DNA of 64,000 bases from Chlorops oryzae (GCA_020466095.1 CM035807.1:10292197-10356196), one strand, 5' to 3'. Shown: positions 1 to 12,340, counted from the stretch's first letter. The notes: generated from the sequence alone by a model not told the origin. Made by a program: numbers and translations.

Positions 1-1160
1 CGTATAGCCTTCGTATAGCCTTCGTATAGCCTTCGTATAGCCTTCGTGTAGCCTTCGTGTAGCCTTCGTGTAGCCTTCGTATAGCCTTCGTGTAGCCTTC
101 GTGTAGCCTTCGTGTAGCCTTCGTGTAGGCTTCGTTTAGCCTTCGTATAGCCTTCGTATAGCCTTCGTATAGCCTTCGTATAGCCTTCGTATAGCCTTCG
201 TATAGCCTTCGTATAGCCTTCGTTAGCCTTCGTATAGCCTTCGTATAGCCTTCGTATAGCCTTCGTACAGCCTTCGTATAGCCTTCGTATAGCCTTCGTA
301 TTTAGCCTTGTATAGCCTTCGTATAGCCTTCGTATTGCCTTCGTATAGCCTTCGTATAGCCTTCGTATAGCCTTCGTATAGCCTTCGTATAGCCTTCGTA
401 TAGCCTTCGTATAGCCTTCGTATAGCCTTCGTTTAGCCTTCGTATAGCCTTCGTATAGCCTTCGTATGAGCCTTCGTATAGCCTTCGTATAGCCTTCGTA
501 TAGCCTTCGTATAGCCTTCGTATAGCCTTCGTATAGCCTTCGTATAGCCTTCGTATAGCCTTCGTTAGCCTTCGTATTGCCTTCGTATAGCCTTCGATAT
601 AGCCTTCGTATAGCTTCGTATAGCCTTCGTATAGCCTTCGTATAGCCTTCGTATAGCCTTCGTATAGCCTTCGTATAGCCTTCGTATAGCCTTCGTATAG
701 CCTTCGTATAGCCTTCGTTATAGCCTTCGTATAGCCTTCGTATAGCCTTCGTATAAGCCTTCGTTTAGCCTTCGTATAGCCTTCGTATAGCCTTCGTATA
801 GCCTTCGTATAGCCTTCGTATAGCCTTCGTATAGCCTTCGTATAGACTTCGTATAGCTTCGTATAGCCTTCGTATAGCCTTCGTATAGCTCGTATAGCTT
901 TGTGTATAGCCTTCGTATAGCCTTCGTATAGCTTCGTATAGCCTTCGTATAGCCTTAGTATAGCCTTCGTATAGCCTTCGTATAGCCTTCGTATAGCCTT
1001 CGTATAGCCTTCGTATAGCCTTCGTATAGCCTTCGTATAGCCTTCGTATAGCATTCGTATTAGCCTTCGTATAGCCTTGTATAGCCTTCGTATAGCCTTC
1101 GTTATAGCCTTCGTATAGCCTTCGTATAGCCTTCGAATAGCCTTCGTTTATAGCCTTCGG
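1..1160 (-). repeat. 11-bp satellite, block A
   Basis: Tandem array of the 11-mer TATAGCCTTCG (plus strand), about 100 copies, with scattered point changes and copies of 8 to 13 bp. On the minus strand the unit reads CTATACGAAGG. Because 11 is not a multiple of 3, every frame of the minus strand gives the same 11-residue peptide repeat (YEGYTKAIRRL). The plus strand meets TAG in each cycle. The window opens inside the array, so its left limit is unknown. I see no sign of coding constraint. Confidence 0.97.
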
Positions 1161-1164
1161 CTAA

Positions 1165-1606
1165 AACGAAGGGGCTATACGAAGGCTATACGAAGGCTAA
1201 ACGAAGGCTAAACGAAGGCTATACGAAGGCTATACGAAGGCTATACGAAGGCTATACGAAGGCTATACGAAGGCTATACGAAGGCTATACGAAGGCTACG
1301 CTATACGAAGGCTATACGAAGGCTATACGAAGGCTATACGAAGGCTATACGAAGGCTATACGAAGGCTATACGAAGGCTATACGAAGGCTATACGAAGGC
1401 TATACGAAGGCTATACGAAGGCTATACGAAGGCTATACGAAGGCTATACACGAAGGCTATACGAAGGCTACTATACGAAGGCTATACGAAGGCTATACGA
1501 AGGCTATACGAAGGCTATACGAAGGCTATACGAAGCCTACACGAAGGCTAACACGAAGGCTACACGAAGGCTACACGAAGGCTACACGAAGGCTACACGA
1601 AGGCTA
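1165..1606 (+). repeat. 11-bp satellite, block B first part
   Basis: Same 11-mer as block A but in the opposite orientation (CTATACGAAGG on the plus strand). The switch is at about 1161-1180, where the two orientations meet almost head to head. The last copies before the promoter-like module change to CTACACGAAGG, a local variant subfamily that reappears just before the second module near 2480-2550. Confidence 0.95.
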
Positions 1607-1868
1607 CACATTAAAAAGAGCACAATATCATTTATTTGAGTAAAAAAGTCATTCTGCTCAATTTCGAAAAGAGTATAAATAGCGTGACAATACGTTAGCT
1701 CGATCAGTGCGTGGCCGGCCGTCGGACCGGAAAGAGCTCTGCAAGGAACGTGTTTGTTCATGTTCGCCTACGACCTCTAGTTCAAAAACATATAAATAGC
1801 GTGACAACACGGGAGCTCCATCATTGCGATGCCGGCCGTCGGTCCGGTAAGAGCTCCGCAATGAACGC
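1607..1868 (+). promoter_or_regulatory. duplicated core-promoter-like module 1
   Basis: A non-satellite insert made of two related units of about 117 bp. The first has TATAAATA at 1674-1681 and an initiator-like TCAGT with its A at 1706, 32 bp from the first T. The second has TATAAATA at 1791-1798 and TCATT with its A at 1823, again 32 bp. Both are followed by a GC-rich CCGGCCGTCGG stretch at the same offset, in the place where insect downstream promoter elements lie. This is the geometry of an insect RNA polymerase II core promoter. The satellite follows in its stop-free orientation, with an ATG at 1861. Activity is inference; the arrangement is seen directly. Confidence 0.6.
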
Positions 1869-2555
1869 GCAATACGAAGGCAATACGAAGTCAATACGAA
1901 GGCAATACGAAGGCTATACGAAGGCAAACGAAGGCAATACGAAGGCTAAACGAAGGCTATACGAAGGCTAAACGATGGCAATACGAAGGCTAAACGATGG
2001 CGATACGAAGGCTAAACGATGGCGATACGAAGGCTAAACGAAGGCTATACGAAGGCTATACGAAGGCTAAACGAAGGCTAAACGAAGGCTATACGAAGGC
2101 TATACGAAGGCTATACGAAGGCTATACGAAGGCTATACGAAGGCTATACGAAGGCTATACGAAGGCTATACGAAGCTATACGAAGGCTATACGAAGGCTA
2201 TACGAAGGCTATACGAAGGCTATACGAAGGCTATACGAAGGCTATACGAAGGCTATACGAAGGCTATACGAAGGCTATACGAAGGCTATACGAAGGCTAT
2301 ACGAAGGCTATACGAAGGCTATACGAAGGCTATACGAAGGCTATACGAAGGCTATACGAAGGCTATACGAAGGCTATACGAAGGCTATACGAAGGCTATA
2401 CGAAGCTATACGAAGGCTATACGAAGGCTATACGAAGGCTATACGAAGGCTATACGAAGGCTATACGAAGGCTATACGAAGGCTACACGAAGGCTACACG
2501 AAGGCTACACGAAGGCTATACGAAGGCTACACGAAGGCTATACGAAGGCTATACA
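1869..2555 (+). repeat. 11-bp satellite, block B middle part
   Basis: CTATACGAAGG array. The first 170 bp after the promoter-like module are a variant zone with CAATACGAAGG and a 22-bp form that alternates CTAAACGATGG with CGATACGAAGG (about 1966-2040). The rest is homogeneous. A continuous reading frame runs from about 1997 to 2578, an expected by-product of the stop-free unit and not evidence of a gene. Confidence 0.94.
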
Positions 2556-2810
2556 TTAAGGCTATATCATTTATTTGAGGCTAAAAAGTCATTTGCTCAA
2601 TTACGAAAAGAGTATAAATAGGTGACAATACGTTAGCTCGATCAGTGCGTGGAAGGCCGTCGGAAGGAAAGAGGCTCTGCAAGGCTAACGTGTTTGTTCA
2701 TGTTCGCCTACGACCTCTAGTTCTAAAACATATAAAATAGCGTGAAACAGGGAGCTCCATCATTGCGATGCCGGACGTCGGTACGGAAGAGCTCCGCTAT
2801 GAACGGCTAT
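2556..2810 (+). promoter_or_regulatory. duplicated core-promoter-like module 2
   Basis: A second copy of module 1. TATAAATA is at 2613-2620 with initiator-like TCAGT (A at 2644), then TATAAAAT at 2731 with TCATT (A at 2762), so both spacings are 31 bp. It has small indels relative to module 1 but keeps TATA, initiator and the GC-rich downstream block. As in module 1 it is preceded by ATCATTTATTTGAG and followed by the stop-free satellite strand with an ATG at 2799. Confidence 0.57.
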
Positions 2811-3717
2811 ACGAAGGCTATACGAAGGCTATACGAAGGCAATACGAAGGCTATACGAAGGCTATACAAGGCTATACGAAGGCTATACGAAGGCTATACG
2901 AAGGCTAAACGAAGGCTATACGAAGGCTATACGAAGGCTAAAACGAAGGCTAAACGAAGCTATACGAAGGCTATCGAGGCTATACGAAGGCTATACGAAG
3001 GCTAAACGAAGGCTAAACGAAGGCTATACGAAGGCTATACGAAGGCTATACGAAGGCTATACGAAGGCTATACGAAGGCTATACGAAGGCTATACGAAGG
3101 CTATACGAAGGCTATACGAAGGCTATACGAAGGCTATACGAAGGCTATACGAAGGCTATACGAAGGCTATACGAAGGCTATACGAAGGCTATACGAAGGC
3201 TATACGAAGGCTATGAAGGCTATACGAAGGTATACGAAGGCTATACGAAGGCTATAACGAAGGCTATACGAAGGCTATACGAAGGCTATACGAAGGCTAT
3301 ACGAAGGCTATACGAAGGCTACCGAAGGCTATACGAAGGCTATACGAAGGCTATACGAAGGCTATACGAAGGCTACACGAAGGCTATACGAAGGCTATAC
3401 GAAGGCTATACGAAGGCTATACGAAGGCTATACGAAGGCTATACGAAGGCTATACGAAGGCTATACGAAGGCTATACGAAGGCTATACGAAGGCTATACG
3501 AAGGCTATACGAAGGCTATACGAAGGCTATACGAAGGCTATACGAAGGCTATACGAAGGCTATACGAAGGCTATACGAAGGCTATACGAAGGCTATACGA
3601 AGGCTATACGAAGGCTATACGAAGGCTATACGAAGGCTATACGAAGGCTATACGAAGGCTATACGAAGGCTATACGAAGGCTATACGAAGGCTATACGAA
3701 GGCTATACGAAGGCTAT
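2811..3717 (+). repeat. 11-bp satellite, block B last part
   Basis: Homogeneous CTATACGAAGG array with a few CTAAACGAAGG copies near its start and few indels. It ends at an abrupt inversion at 3716-3722, where the sequence turns back on itself into TATAGCCTTCG. Confidence 0.95.
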
Positions 3718-3718
3718 A

Positions 3719-4318
3719 GCCTTCGTAGCTCGAGCCTTCGTATAGCCTTCGTATAGCCTTCGTATAGCTTCGTTAGCCTTCGTATAGCCTTCGTATAGCC
3801 TTCGTTAGCCTTCGTATAGCCTTCGTTAGCCTTCGTTAGCCTTCGTTAGCCTTCGTATAGCCTTCGTATAGCCTTCGTATAGCCTTCGTATAGCCTTCGT
3901 ATAGCCTTCGTATAGCCTTCGTATAGCCTTCGTATAGCCTTCGTATAGCCTTCGTATAGCCTTCGTATAGCCTTCGTATAGCCTTCGTATAGCCTTCGTA
4001 TAGCCTTCGTATAGCCTTCGTATTAGCCTTCGTATAGCCTTCGTATAGCCTTCGTATAGCCTTCGTATAGCCTTCGTATAGCCTTCGTATAGCCTTCGTT
4101 TAGCCTTCGTATAGCCTTCGTATAGCCTTCGTATAGCCTTCGTATAGCCTTCGTATAGCCTTCGTATAGCCTTCGTATAGCCTTCGTATAGCCTTCGTAT
4201 AGCCTTCGTATAGCCTTCGTATAGCCTTCGTATAGCCTTCGTATAGCCTTCGTATAGCCTTCGTATAGCCTTCGTATAGCCTTCGTATAGCCTTCGTATA
4301 GCCTTCGTTTAGCCTTCG
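3719..4318 (-). repeat. 11-bp satellite, block C
   Basis: Same satellite in the orientation of block A. The first 130 bp contain shortened 9-bp units (TTAGCCTTCG type), then about 40 regular copies follow. Read on the minus strand it lies downstream of the promoter-like module at 4586-4692. Confidence 0.95.
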
Positions 4319-4585
4319 TATCGCCATCGTTTAGCCTTCGTATCGCCATCGTTTAGCCTTCGTATCGCCATCGTTTAGCCTTCGTATCGCCATCGTTTAG
4401 CCTTCGTATCGCCATCGTTTAGCCTTCGTATCGCCATCGTTTAGCCTTCGTATCGCCATCGTTTAGCCTTCGTATCGCCATCGTTTAGCCTTCGTATCGC
4501 CATCGTTTAGCCTTCGTATCGCCATCGTTTAGCCTTCGTATCGCCATCGTTTAGCCTTCGTATCGCCATCGTTTAGCCTTCGTAT
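4319..4585 (-). repeat. 22-bp higher-order repeat
   Basis: About twelve near-identical copies of a 22-bp unit built from two diverged 11-mers, TTTAGCCTTCG plus TATCGCCATCG. It is the reverse complement of the short variant zone at 1966-2040. In both places the 22-bp form sits directly after a promoter-like module, so the two regions have the same internal order in mirror image. Confidence 0.93.
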
Positions 4586-4692
4586 AGCACTCCATTTATA
4601 TGTTTTCGAAGCAGAGGTCGTAGGCGAAAATGAACAAACACGTTTATTGCGGAGGTCTTACCCGTCCGACGGCCGGCAACGCACTGATAGCT
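4586..4692 (-). promoter_or_regulatory. single promoter-like module, inverted
   Basis: Reverse-complement copy of the modules at 1607-1868 and 2556-2810, truncated to one unit. On the minus strand it runs from the initiator and GC-rich region (about 4690-4645), through the conserved TGTTTGTTCATTTTCGCCTA stretch, to TATAAA at 4600-4595, then straight into the stop-free satellite strand. It is the boundary between the two satellites. Confidence 0.5.
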
Positions 4693-6160
4693 ACTGCGCT
4701 GCTGCTACGCTGCTTCTGCGCTGCTACTGCGCTGCGACTGCTTTGCGACTGCGCTGCTCCTGCACATCGACTGCGCTGCTCCTGCACATCGACTGCGCTG
4801 CTCCTGCGCTGCGACTGCGCTGACTGCGCTGCTCCTGCGCTGCGACTGCGCTGCTACTGCGCTGCGACTGCGCTTCTACTGCACTGCTACTGCGCTGCGA
4901 CTGCGCTGCTACTGCGCTGCTACTGCGATGTGACTGCGCTGCTGCTACGCTGCTACTGCGCTGCTCCAGTGCTGCTACTGCGCTGCTTCAGTGCTGCTAC
5001 TGCGCTGCGACTGCGGTGCGACTGCGTTGCGACTGCGCTGCGACTGCGCTGTTACTGCGCTGCGACTGCGCTGTGACTGCGCTGCTACCGCGCTGCTACT
5101 GCGCTGCTACTGCGCTGCGACTGCGCTGCTACTGCGCTGCACTGCGCTGCTTCTGCGCTCGACTGCTGCTCGCGTACTGCGCTGCTACTGCGCTGCGACT
5201 GCGCTGCTACTGCGCTGCTACTGCGCTGCGCGACTGCGCTGCGACTGTTGCGCTGCTACTGCGCTGCGACTGCGCTGCTACTGCGCTGCTGCTGCTCCGC
5301 TGCTACTTCGCTGCGACTGCGCTGCACTGCGCTGCTACTGCGCTGCGACTGCGCTGCTGACTACGCTGCTACTGCGCTGCTCTGCTGCGACTGTGTGCGA
5401 CTGCGCTTGCGACTGCGCTGCTGACTACGCTGCGACTGCGCTGTTACTGCGCTGCGTACTGCGCTGCGTACTGCTGCTGCGACTGCGCTGCGCTGCGCTG
5501 CTCTGCCGCTGCTACTGCGCTGCGACTGCGCTGCTACTGTGCGTGTACTGCGCTGCGACTGGCTGCTACTGCGCTGCTACTGCTGCTGCGACTGCTGCTG
5601 CTGACTGCGCTGCTACTGCGCTGCTACTGCGCTGCTACTGCGCTGCGACTGCGCTGCTACTGCGCTTTGACTGCGCTGCGACTGCGCTGCTGCTACGCTG
5701 CTTATGCGCTGCGACTGCGCTGCTTCTGCGCTGCGACTGCGCTGCTTCTGCGCTGCGACTGCGCTGCGATGCTGCTACTGCGCTGCTACTGCGCTGCGAC
5801 TGCGCTGCGACTGTTCTGCTACTGCGCTGCGACTGCGCTGCTACTGCGCTGCGACTGCGCTGCGACTATGCTGCGACTGCGCACTGCGCTGCGACTGCGC
5901 TGCTACTGCAATGCGACTGCAATGTGACTGCGCTGCTGCTGCGCTGCTACTGCGCTGCTGCTGTGCTGCTTCTGCGCTGCTACTGCGACTGCGACTGCGC
6001 TGCGACTGCGCTGCAAATGCGTTGCCACTGCGCTGCGACTGCACTGCGCTGCGACTGCACTGCGACTGCGCCGCTACTGCGCCGCTACTGCGCTACTGCG
6101 CTGCTACTGCGCTGCTACTGCGCCGCAAATGCGCTACTACTGCGTTGCAACTGCTAGCAA
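4693..6160. repeat. second satellite, CTGCGCTGCGA/CTGCGCTGCTA
   Basis: Tandem array of an 11-bp unit, mostly an alternation of CTGCGCTGCGA and CTGCGCTGCTA, so 22-bp higher-order periods are common. Many single-base indels are present, more towards the right end. It has no evident sequence similarity to the first satellite but the same period. Its long open frames, rich in Ala, Leu, Cys and Arg, follow from composition and period and are not treated as genes. Confidence 0.95.
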
Positions 6161-7400
6161 TGTTTCAGGATATGTTGTCAAAAAGTTATATAATCCAAAT
6201 GGTGCCGTCAGCGATGCACAAATACTCTAAGTGCAAGGCTTTTATCGATACTGAACCACGTACTCAAAAGAATTCTTAAAACAAAATAAAAAATAAAGCT
6301 CAATTTCCGTACTTCACACAAATATATTAAAAGATTGTGACTTTGGACAATTCTTACCCCACGGCCGCCACGGTGCATATTGAAATTGCTCCAGAACAAT
6401 CAAAAAAGCAACACAAAATTATATTTCAAATCTTTTATCTATGATTTTGAGGCAGAACTTAGTGTTGGAGGTACCCTTAAAAATCGTTGAATTCAATTTT
6501 TTAGAGGGTGTCAACGAATATAAAAGTAGTCTATATGCTGTCTTTGGTACAATCTCTCTATCTAAATTTTGGGTATAAGATTCAATTTTCGAATAACGCT
6601 TTTTGGCGCACCCAATTTTCTAATACATACTAAGAAGAAAAAATGCATGCTAAAAGAAATTCTACAGTTTAAAATGGTATAATAGTTCTTAAAAAATAGC
6701 TATATAATATCTGATTTTTTTCAATTATAAATGAAACAAAATATCTTAAAGCCCCTAACTACTTGTACTTGCCCAATTTCTAGAGACGACAACAATGCCC
6801 AAAGTGAAATCGTGGTGGGTTGCCTGGTATGCCGTGTGGTTGTTGTTGCCTCTGGTGAATTGCCTATTAGCTCGTTTCTCATACTGTAATACCTGATTTT
6901 TAGTACAATCAATGCAAATCGTACGATAGATTTTATATGTAATCCGTATTCGTACATCATCAGAACACCTTAGCATATACTGTATATACAAGGTATATTC
7001 CCGTATTGCACGAAACTGCCCAATTTTCATACAGTTTTCAAAAAATAGGGCAGTTGCGTGCAGTACGGGAACATATCTACTAAATTATAGCGCAGCCATG
7101 AAGCAAAAGTCAAATAAAATAAAAGATTGACCGTTTTTAGGGATTTGAGTGAAAATTTCATTTTATTTGAAATTCAAAATTTGAAAATATTTTTAATTTA
7201 TTTAAAATTTTTAATTTATTTTAAATTTCATTGATAAGTATCTTATCCAAATTCAGTTGAGCAATCATTTGGTTAATAAATGTAATTATTGCAAAACCTA
7301 TGTACATGAAACAAAGACACCACGAAGGAATCTCGACTTCCTTCCGAAAGTTCAAAAAAGAATAATGCGGATTTCGGTTTTTGTCTTTTCATAATTTTAG
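6161..7400. other. AT-rich non-coding spacer
   Basis: Unique-looking AT-rich DNA between the satellite and the first recognisable exon. Open frames are short and resemble nothing I know. It probably holds the 5' part or first intron of the SLC36-type gene, because the first coding exon found opens at a splice acceptor (7399-7400), but I could not pick out an ATG-bearing exon with a matching donor. Confidence 0.6.
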
Positions 7401-10400
7401 GGAAAAGAATCAACCTAAAGTGCAAGATGATTACGATCCGCATGATCATAGAAATATTCCAAAACCAACAACGTGAGCGAATTGAAATTTATTTTTACGG
7501 TATTTTATTGAATTTCTTCCGTAGAGACTTTCAGGCATTTGTAAATTTTTTGAAAGCCAGCATTGGAACTGGCGTTTTAGCCATGCCTCTGGCCTTTGCG
7601 AATGCGGGGTATGCAGCTGGCCTTTTCCTTATGATCAGCATCGGAATAATATGCCTTCATGCCTTACATATTTTGGTACGTTTAGTGTGTCATACAAACA
7701 AATGCGACCTTCACACAATGAAATTGAAGGGAAAAAGCTTTTCCCTTGGTCTGTTTTGGTGGTGTTGCGAAATTGTCATGATAATCCCACCTTAATTAAT
7801 AATATTTCAAATATTTTTCAATAGATAAGTTCCATGTATGAGCTTTGCAAGCGAAGGCGTGTTCCTTACCTCACCTATTCCGAGGCAATGAAAGCTGGCT
7901 TCGAAGATGGACCGCGCGTTTTTAAATGCTTTTTACCCATATCAGTGTAAGTGAAAATCTCTTATCAAAGCGCTTTGATTGGAATCTACAAATGAAAAAA
8001 ATTGGATTTAAGATTCAAACATGGGCGTATCATGATAGAATTTTGAACTCTTTCTTTCAAATCCAAGGATTGATCACCTTGATATATTTTGTCCCTCGTA
8101 TACATTTTGAAAACCGCATAGCTTTTGCACACTTTGTCCTTTCGCGGAGCCAAATTTGAGCAAGTTTACTGTAGGTACGATATTTCAGGCTCATCTGAAA
8201 AAATCAATTTCTCAGAAGCGGGGAGAAACGTGGAAGCGAAATTTGTGAGGCAATCTCATAATTAACTTACTTTAACCTTTTTTTGCGTAAATTTTTTTTT
8301 TAATTTAAAAGTTAAGCAAAAGTTTAGCTGACTCTCAATTTTCAGGTTAAATAGGAAATACATTTTTTTTTTTCATCAAAGAAAGTTCTTTCTAAACTTC
8401 CCAGAGTAAGCAGCTATTCAATATTTGTGATGTGTTTGTGCGAAGCCAGTGCTTTTATTATACGTACAAATATAGATATATGGACCATTGATCCCATACT
8501 CAAGGCAGTGGCGGATTTAACAGGTGGGCAAAACCACGCTTGCCCACTGGGGGGCCCCTCCGACGAAAGGCTTTCAGGGCCACTTTTGCTGAACGCACAC
8601 AGAGAAAACGATACCACATAAAATGGAAGAAAAACAATAAGATTTCTCTATGGTTTTTATCCAAGAAGATTGTCTTATTGAAACCATAGAGAAAAAGTTA
8701 TTGTTTATTGTAACGAAAAATTGAACGAAAAGTCAAGAAGATAACTTATCATTTTGATATGAATTCTTGTAAAAAACCAGGTCGGCGGGTTCGATCCCTG
8801 CTCCAACGAGCATCGTTTTTTTTTTTTTTTTTTTTTTTTTTGGAAAGTAGATAATTTAGCATTTACAATATTTGAAAAACTGAGAAATAATGGATTTTAC
8901 CAAAGCTTTTATGCTTAAAAAATTTTAAAAAAAGATTCTATAGGAATTTCTTGAAAGAGCTTATGCGTGACGTTTCGGAAGGCCCGACGAAAGCAACTTG
9001 TTTTTATTGGTTCGTGTCCAACTTACTTTCTGCTCGCCGTATTTTTCCCCTCGAAATTTACCTGCCTGTTTTTTTATCCTCCATTTTTACACAACTTCTT
9101 TGGCCTGCTGCGGGGTTCGAACTCGGACCTTCGAGATTAAAAGTCTATCACACTTCAACTACGCCATCGCGAGATATGATTTCAGCTTGCTAGATTGATT
9201 ATATCAATGTAAGTGCAAAAAAAAAAACTGGTCTGTCTTTTTAAACTATGGAATGAATACGTAATTCACATACTTTTTTAAATCAATAAGTCCTGCTTTT
9301 TATATTAAAAAGGCTTCTTCTTAAAGCGATAAGGATAACTTATCAAAAGGTCACTTTTATAAGAATGTCACATAGTTTGATTGATATGCTCACCTTATTA
9401 TTTGAATATATCAAGAAGTTTTCCATATTCTTCAACAGAAATAATGAGATATTAACATTAAATATATGAGGATATCTATTAAAATGTTTCAATAAGATTT
9501 TCTCTATGCATTCAAAGAGTTTTCTCTATGGAAAAAGCACATCGTTCATATAGTTTAAGAAGATTTCTCTATAAAATCGCTCAATAAGGGGATCTTATTG
9601 ATTTTATGTGGTCATATTTTTCTGTGTGCATATAAACGAGAATTCCTTAATTGAGTTTATAGGGGAACGTTTCATCGATAGTTTTTTGACGCAAATAAGC
9701 GGGAAACGCATATACGTGGAGTGCATATAAACAGAAACCACAGCCCGATTAAAACCATTTGTATTTATGTTGCACGCCCAATTAATGAACAGTCCCACGC
9801 CTAAATCGAGCCCGAATCAGGCCCAAATCGAGCCCATTGTACGCCCGAATCTTGTCAAAACGCGCCCAAAACAAGAAAAATGAAGTGGAAGCTGAAGTTT
9901 GTTATTTAGAAAAACCAAAGACCACCGCACTTTAGATTAATGTTTGTTTTATCGAATGGCAGTAAAAATTTGATTTTATTCCTGAAAAATAGGTTCAGTT
10001 TACCATAGTGCGACGGCATTTACTCAAACTAATTTTTTTGTTTTTCTTTTTGCAGCCCTATGGTCGACTTCTTTTTGGGATTCTATCATTTCGGGTCATG
10101 CAGTGTGTACATCATCTTCATTGCGGAGAGTGTAAAGCAAATTGTGGATGAATACTTTCAAATGAGTCTGCGCTTATATATGTGCATCATAATGGTGCCG
10201 ATTTTCTTTGTTTTTTGTATAAGAAGCTTAAAAGTCTTAGCATATTTCTCTACGTGTGCCAATATCCTGTTACTCATTGGTAATGAAGTTTTTTTCTTCA
10301 TATTTTTTTTTTATTATAGTAGGGGTATTCACAAAGGCGTGTTAAAAACGTTGGAAAGTCGTAAAATCGGAAAATTGTGACTTCTTAAAATTTTTTAAAA

Positions 10401-10695
10401 TTTTTTTTTGTATCTTGCACAACTTTTTAAGCATTTAAAATTTTCCGATTTTCCGACTTTCCTACTTTCCGACGCCTTTGTGAATACCCCTAATATTTTT
10501 TTTTTTGTATTGTTTAATCTAAATTCCATTGTCGCAGGTTTTGGAAGTTTGCTATATTATATTTTTACCGACCTGCCACCATTTTCCAATGGAAAATATT
10601 TTGCCGATATTTCAACAATGCCAATTTTTTTTGGTACGTCACTATTTGCATTGGAGTCCGTTGGTGTTGTAAGTCGAAATTTGAGTCGCTTCGCT

Positions 10696-10743
<48 letters not shown>

Positions 10744-12340
10744 CTTTCTCTCTTGCTCTATTTCTATACCTGTTAACATATTTCGCCTTTCGATCAGGTA
10801 CTCGCAATCGAGGAGTCTATGAAAACACCCAAAGACTATGTAAGACCATTCGGTGTAATGAATATAGGTATGACGATTGTCGTAGTGTTATACACGGCAA
10901 TCGGTTTCTTTGGCTACTGGAAATACGGTGAAAACGTGCTCGGCAGTATAACATTGAATATTCCGCAAGATAATGTGTAAGTCAGCATTTGCAAAACCTA
11001 CAATGGTGACTTTTTCTTTCACAATCGATTCGATTTTTTCCCCCCCAATTTTTTTTGTTTCTATGTTCAGCTGGGCGCAATGTATTAAAATTTTGTTTGC
11101 AATTACAATTGTGGTCTCATACGCGCTGAACGGATTCGTGGTGGTTCGAATTGTCTGGTATAAATATTTGATGAAGCGTGTGAGCGATGAATCGAAGCAT
11201 TTTCTCTATGAGGAATTAATACGGGCTGCGATTTTGTTACTAACACGTAAGTCATGCCTTTTATGCTAAATATGGCAAGATGCATCCGTATCTGGGTGTC
11301 TAAAAGTGTTGGTAGGTATACCTAGGCGTGAATATATAATTGTTTTTTTAAATAATTGAATATTTACTCATATGAACGGCATGAGCTCCATCCACAATTG
11401 GTCAGCTCTGTCTGTGGGGTATTTGGTATTGTGCGAGCATACGTTACGTATACGTAGGTAGGTAGCATGATACAAAGATGTTTCTCATGCTAAAGTATAG
11501 CTGTGACGTTGGGCTTAGCATGCAAAACAACAACAACGAAGCTGTCATTTTTGTATTTGTGACATCATCGGGCTGAAGTGGCGCTATCTTGTTTTCTTGT
11601 ATCATGGGTTGTTAGGTAGGTTCTCAGTGCGTATACGTAACGTACAATCGTATGCTCGCACAATACCAAATACCCCACGTTTTAAAAAATATAAAAATTC
11701 AATTTTTCGCTTAACTTTCACATTTGTCATCCGATCATTGAGTTCTGTGGCTTTAAATGTTCGTTGCGAAAAACCGGGTATACCTAATATTGGGATAATT
11801 TGCACTGGTTGCTAAGATATGGCTCGATAAGTGAGTGAAAGTAGCGAAAAATGGCCCTTCTGACCTCATAGGAGCCACAATTATAGTCGTAGGATGGCGT
11901 TTAGGCACTTCAAATTTGCGTACGGTCTCCACTTTTCCGAATAAAGTCTATCTGATTGGCTATTTTATACGCTATTTGAGTTATGACCCGAAATATGGGG
12001 CAAAGTAGATCGCTGTGGCATTGTGTTCTACAATAGTTTTCAATCTGATGCTACATTTCTTTAAAATCTTTAATTCCATTTCATTCCAGTTGTCTTCGCA
12101 ATCGCAATTCCAAATTTGGGAATGTTCCTTTCACTGGTCGGAGCATTCTCCTTATCGTTTTTGTGTTTCATATTTCCAGCGATTCTACAGATGTGTGTGC
12201 ACTACACAATGGGCTACGGACCGCTCAAGATACGATTGATAAAAAACCTGCTCCTCATGGCGTTTGGAATTTTTGGTGGAGCAGTGGGTACTGCTGTAAG
12301 CATATCGGAGATTGTTAAGCATAGCAGTGAATATCAATAG
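7401..12340 (+). CDS. SLC36-type proton-coupled amino acid transporter (5' end missing)
   Basis: Eight spliced exons: 7401-7472, 7525-7675, 7825-7946, 10056-10279, 10538-10668, 10798-10976, 11071-11246, 12090-12340. All junctions are GT-AG and phases match, giving 434 residues. The family (AAAP/SLC36, Drosophila pathetic and its relatives) moves small amino acids with protons across plasma or lysosomal membranes. Signature features are the N-terminal DYDPHDHRN tail, the first helix with KASIGTGVLAMPLAFANAGY, the conserved SMYELCKRR and LTYSEAM segments, and about ten hydrophobic helices. Several paralogues exist in flies and I cannot say which this is. The initiating exon was not found. Intron 3 holds a 1-kb palindromic element and intron 7 holds two nested ones. 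Confidence 0.9.
8516..8570 (+). mobile_element. hAT-like transposon end remnant
   Basis: Begins CAGTGGCGGATTTAACAGG, like the terminal inverted repeats of many animal hAT elements, and carries a short internal hairpin (GGTGGGC ... GCCCACT). No matching opposite end is visible nearby, so this is a relic or a solo end just upstream of the 8595-9629 palindrome in the same intron. Confidence 0.4.
8781..8812 (+). other. tRNA 3'-half-like fragment
   Basis: Contains a box-B-like GGTTCGATCC inside a five-pair T-arm (GCGGG TTCGATC CCTGC, one wobble pair), then an acceptor-like tail and a long T run that would end RNA polymerase III transcription. No box A or D arm lies upstream, so it is a fragment, perhaps part of a SINE captured by the surrounding element. 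Confidence 0.4.
9102..9174 (-). other. tRNA-derived (SINE-like) sequence
   Basis: On the minus strand, TGGCGTAGTTGA matches box A. It is followed by an anticodon-like loop CTTTTAA (UUU, lysine type) and box B GAGTTCGAACC at normal spacing. The acceptor arms do not pair and the T stem is imperfect, so it is not a working tRNA gene. A tRNA-derived short interspersed element fits best. Confidence 0.45.
10695..10753. repeat. CT microsatellite in intron
   Basis: A pure pyrimidine (CT)n tract of about 55 bp with small interruptions, inside the 129-bp intron between exons 5 and 6 of the SLC36-type gene. It lies upstream of the acceptor CGATCAG and may act as part of an extended polypyrimidine tract. 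Confidence 0.9.
11416..11676. mobile_element. palindromic element hosting a P-like MITE
   Basis: Inverted ends of about 38 bp: GGGGTATTTGGTATTGTGCG at 11416 and its complement ending at 11676, both continuing through GAGCATACG to a GTATAC core. The right arm has 8 extra bases. A P-like MITE (11466-11606) sits between the arms. It lies in the last intron of the SLC36-type gene. Confidence 0.7.
11466..11606 (+). mobile_element. P-like MITE, shortened copy
   Basis: Ends CATGATACAAAGA and TCTTGTATCATG, with the right inverted repeat (AAGTGGCGCTATCTTGTTTT) complete and the left one shortened. Its interior (TGACGTTGGGCTTAGCATGC and GTGACATCATCGGGCTGAAG) is almost identical to the copy at 13759-13955, so both come from one subfamily and this one has lost about 55 bp. 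Confidence 0.75.

Larger units (their letters stand above)
8595..9629. mobile_element. palindromic DNA element with tRNA-like inserts
   Basis: About 1 kb, bounded by inverted repeats: GCACACAGAGAAAA and CCACATAAAAT on the left, mirrored by ATTTTATGTGG and TTTTTCTGTGTGC on the right. More inner stretches (CAATAAGATTTCTCTATGG and relatives) recur inverted near 9480-9600. The middle carries a long T run and two tRNA-like pieces. No transposase frame and no clear target duplication were seen. It lies wholly within intron 3 of the SLC36-type gene. Confidence 0.6.
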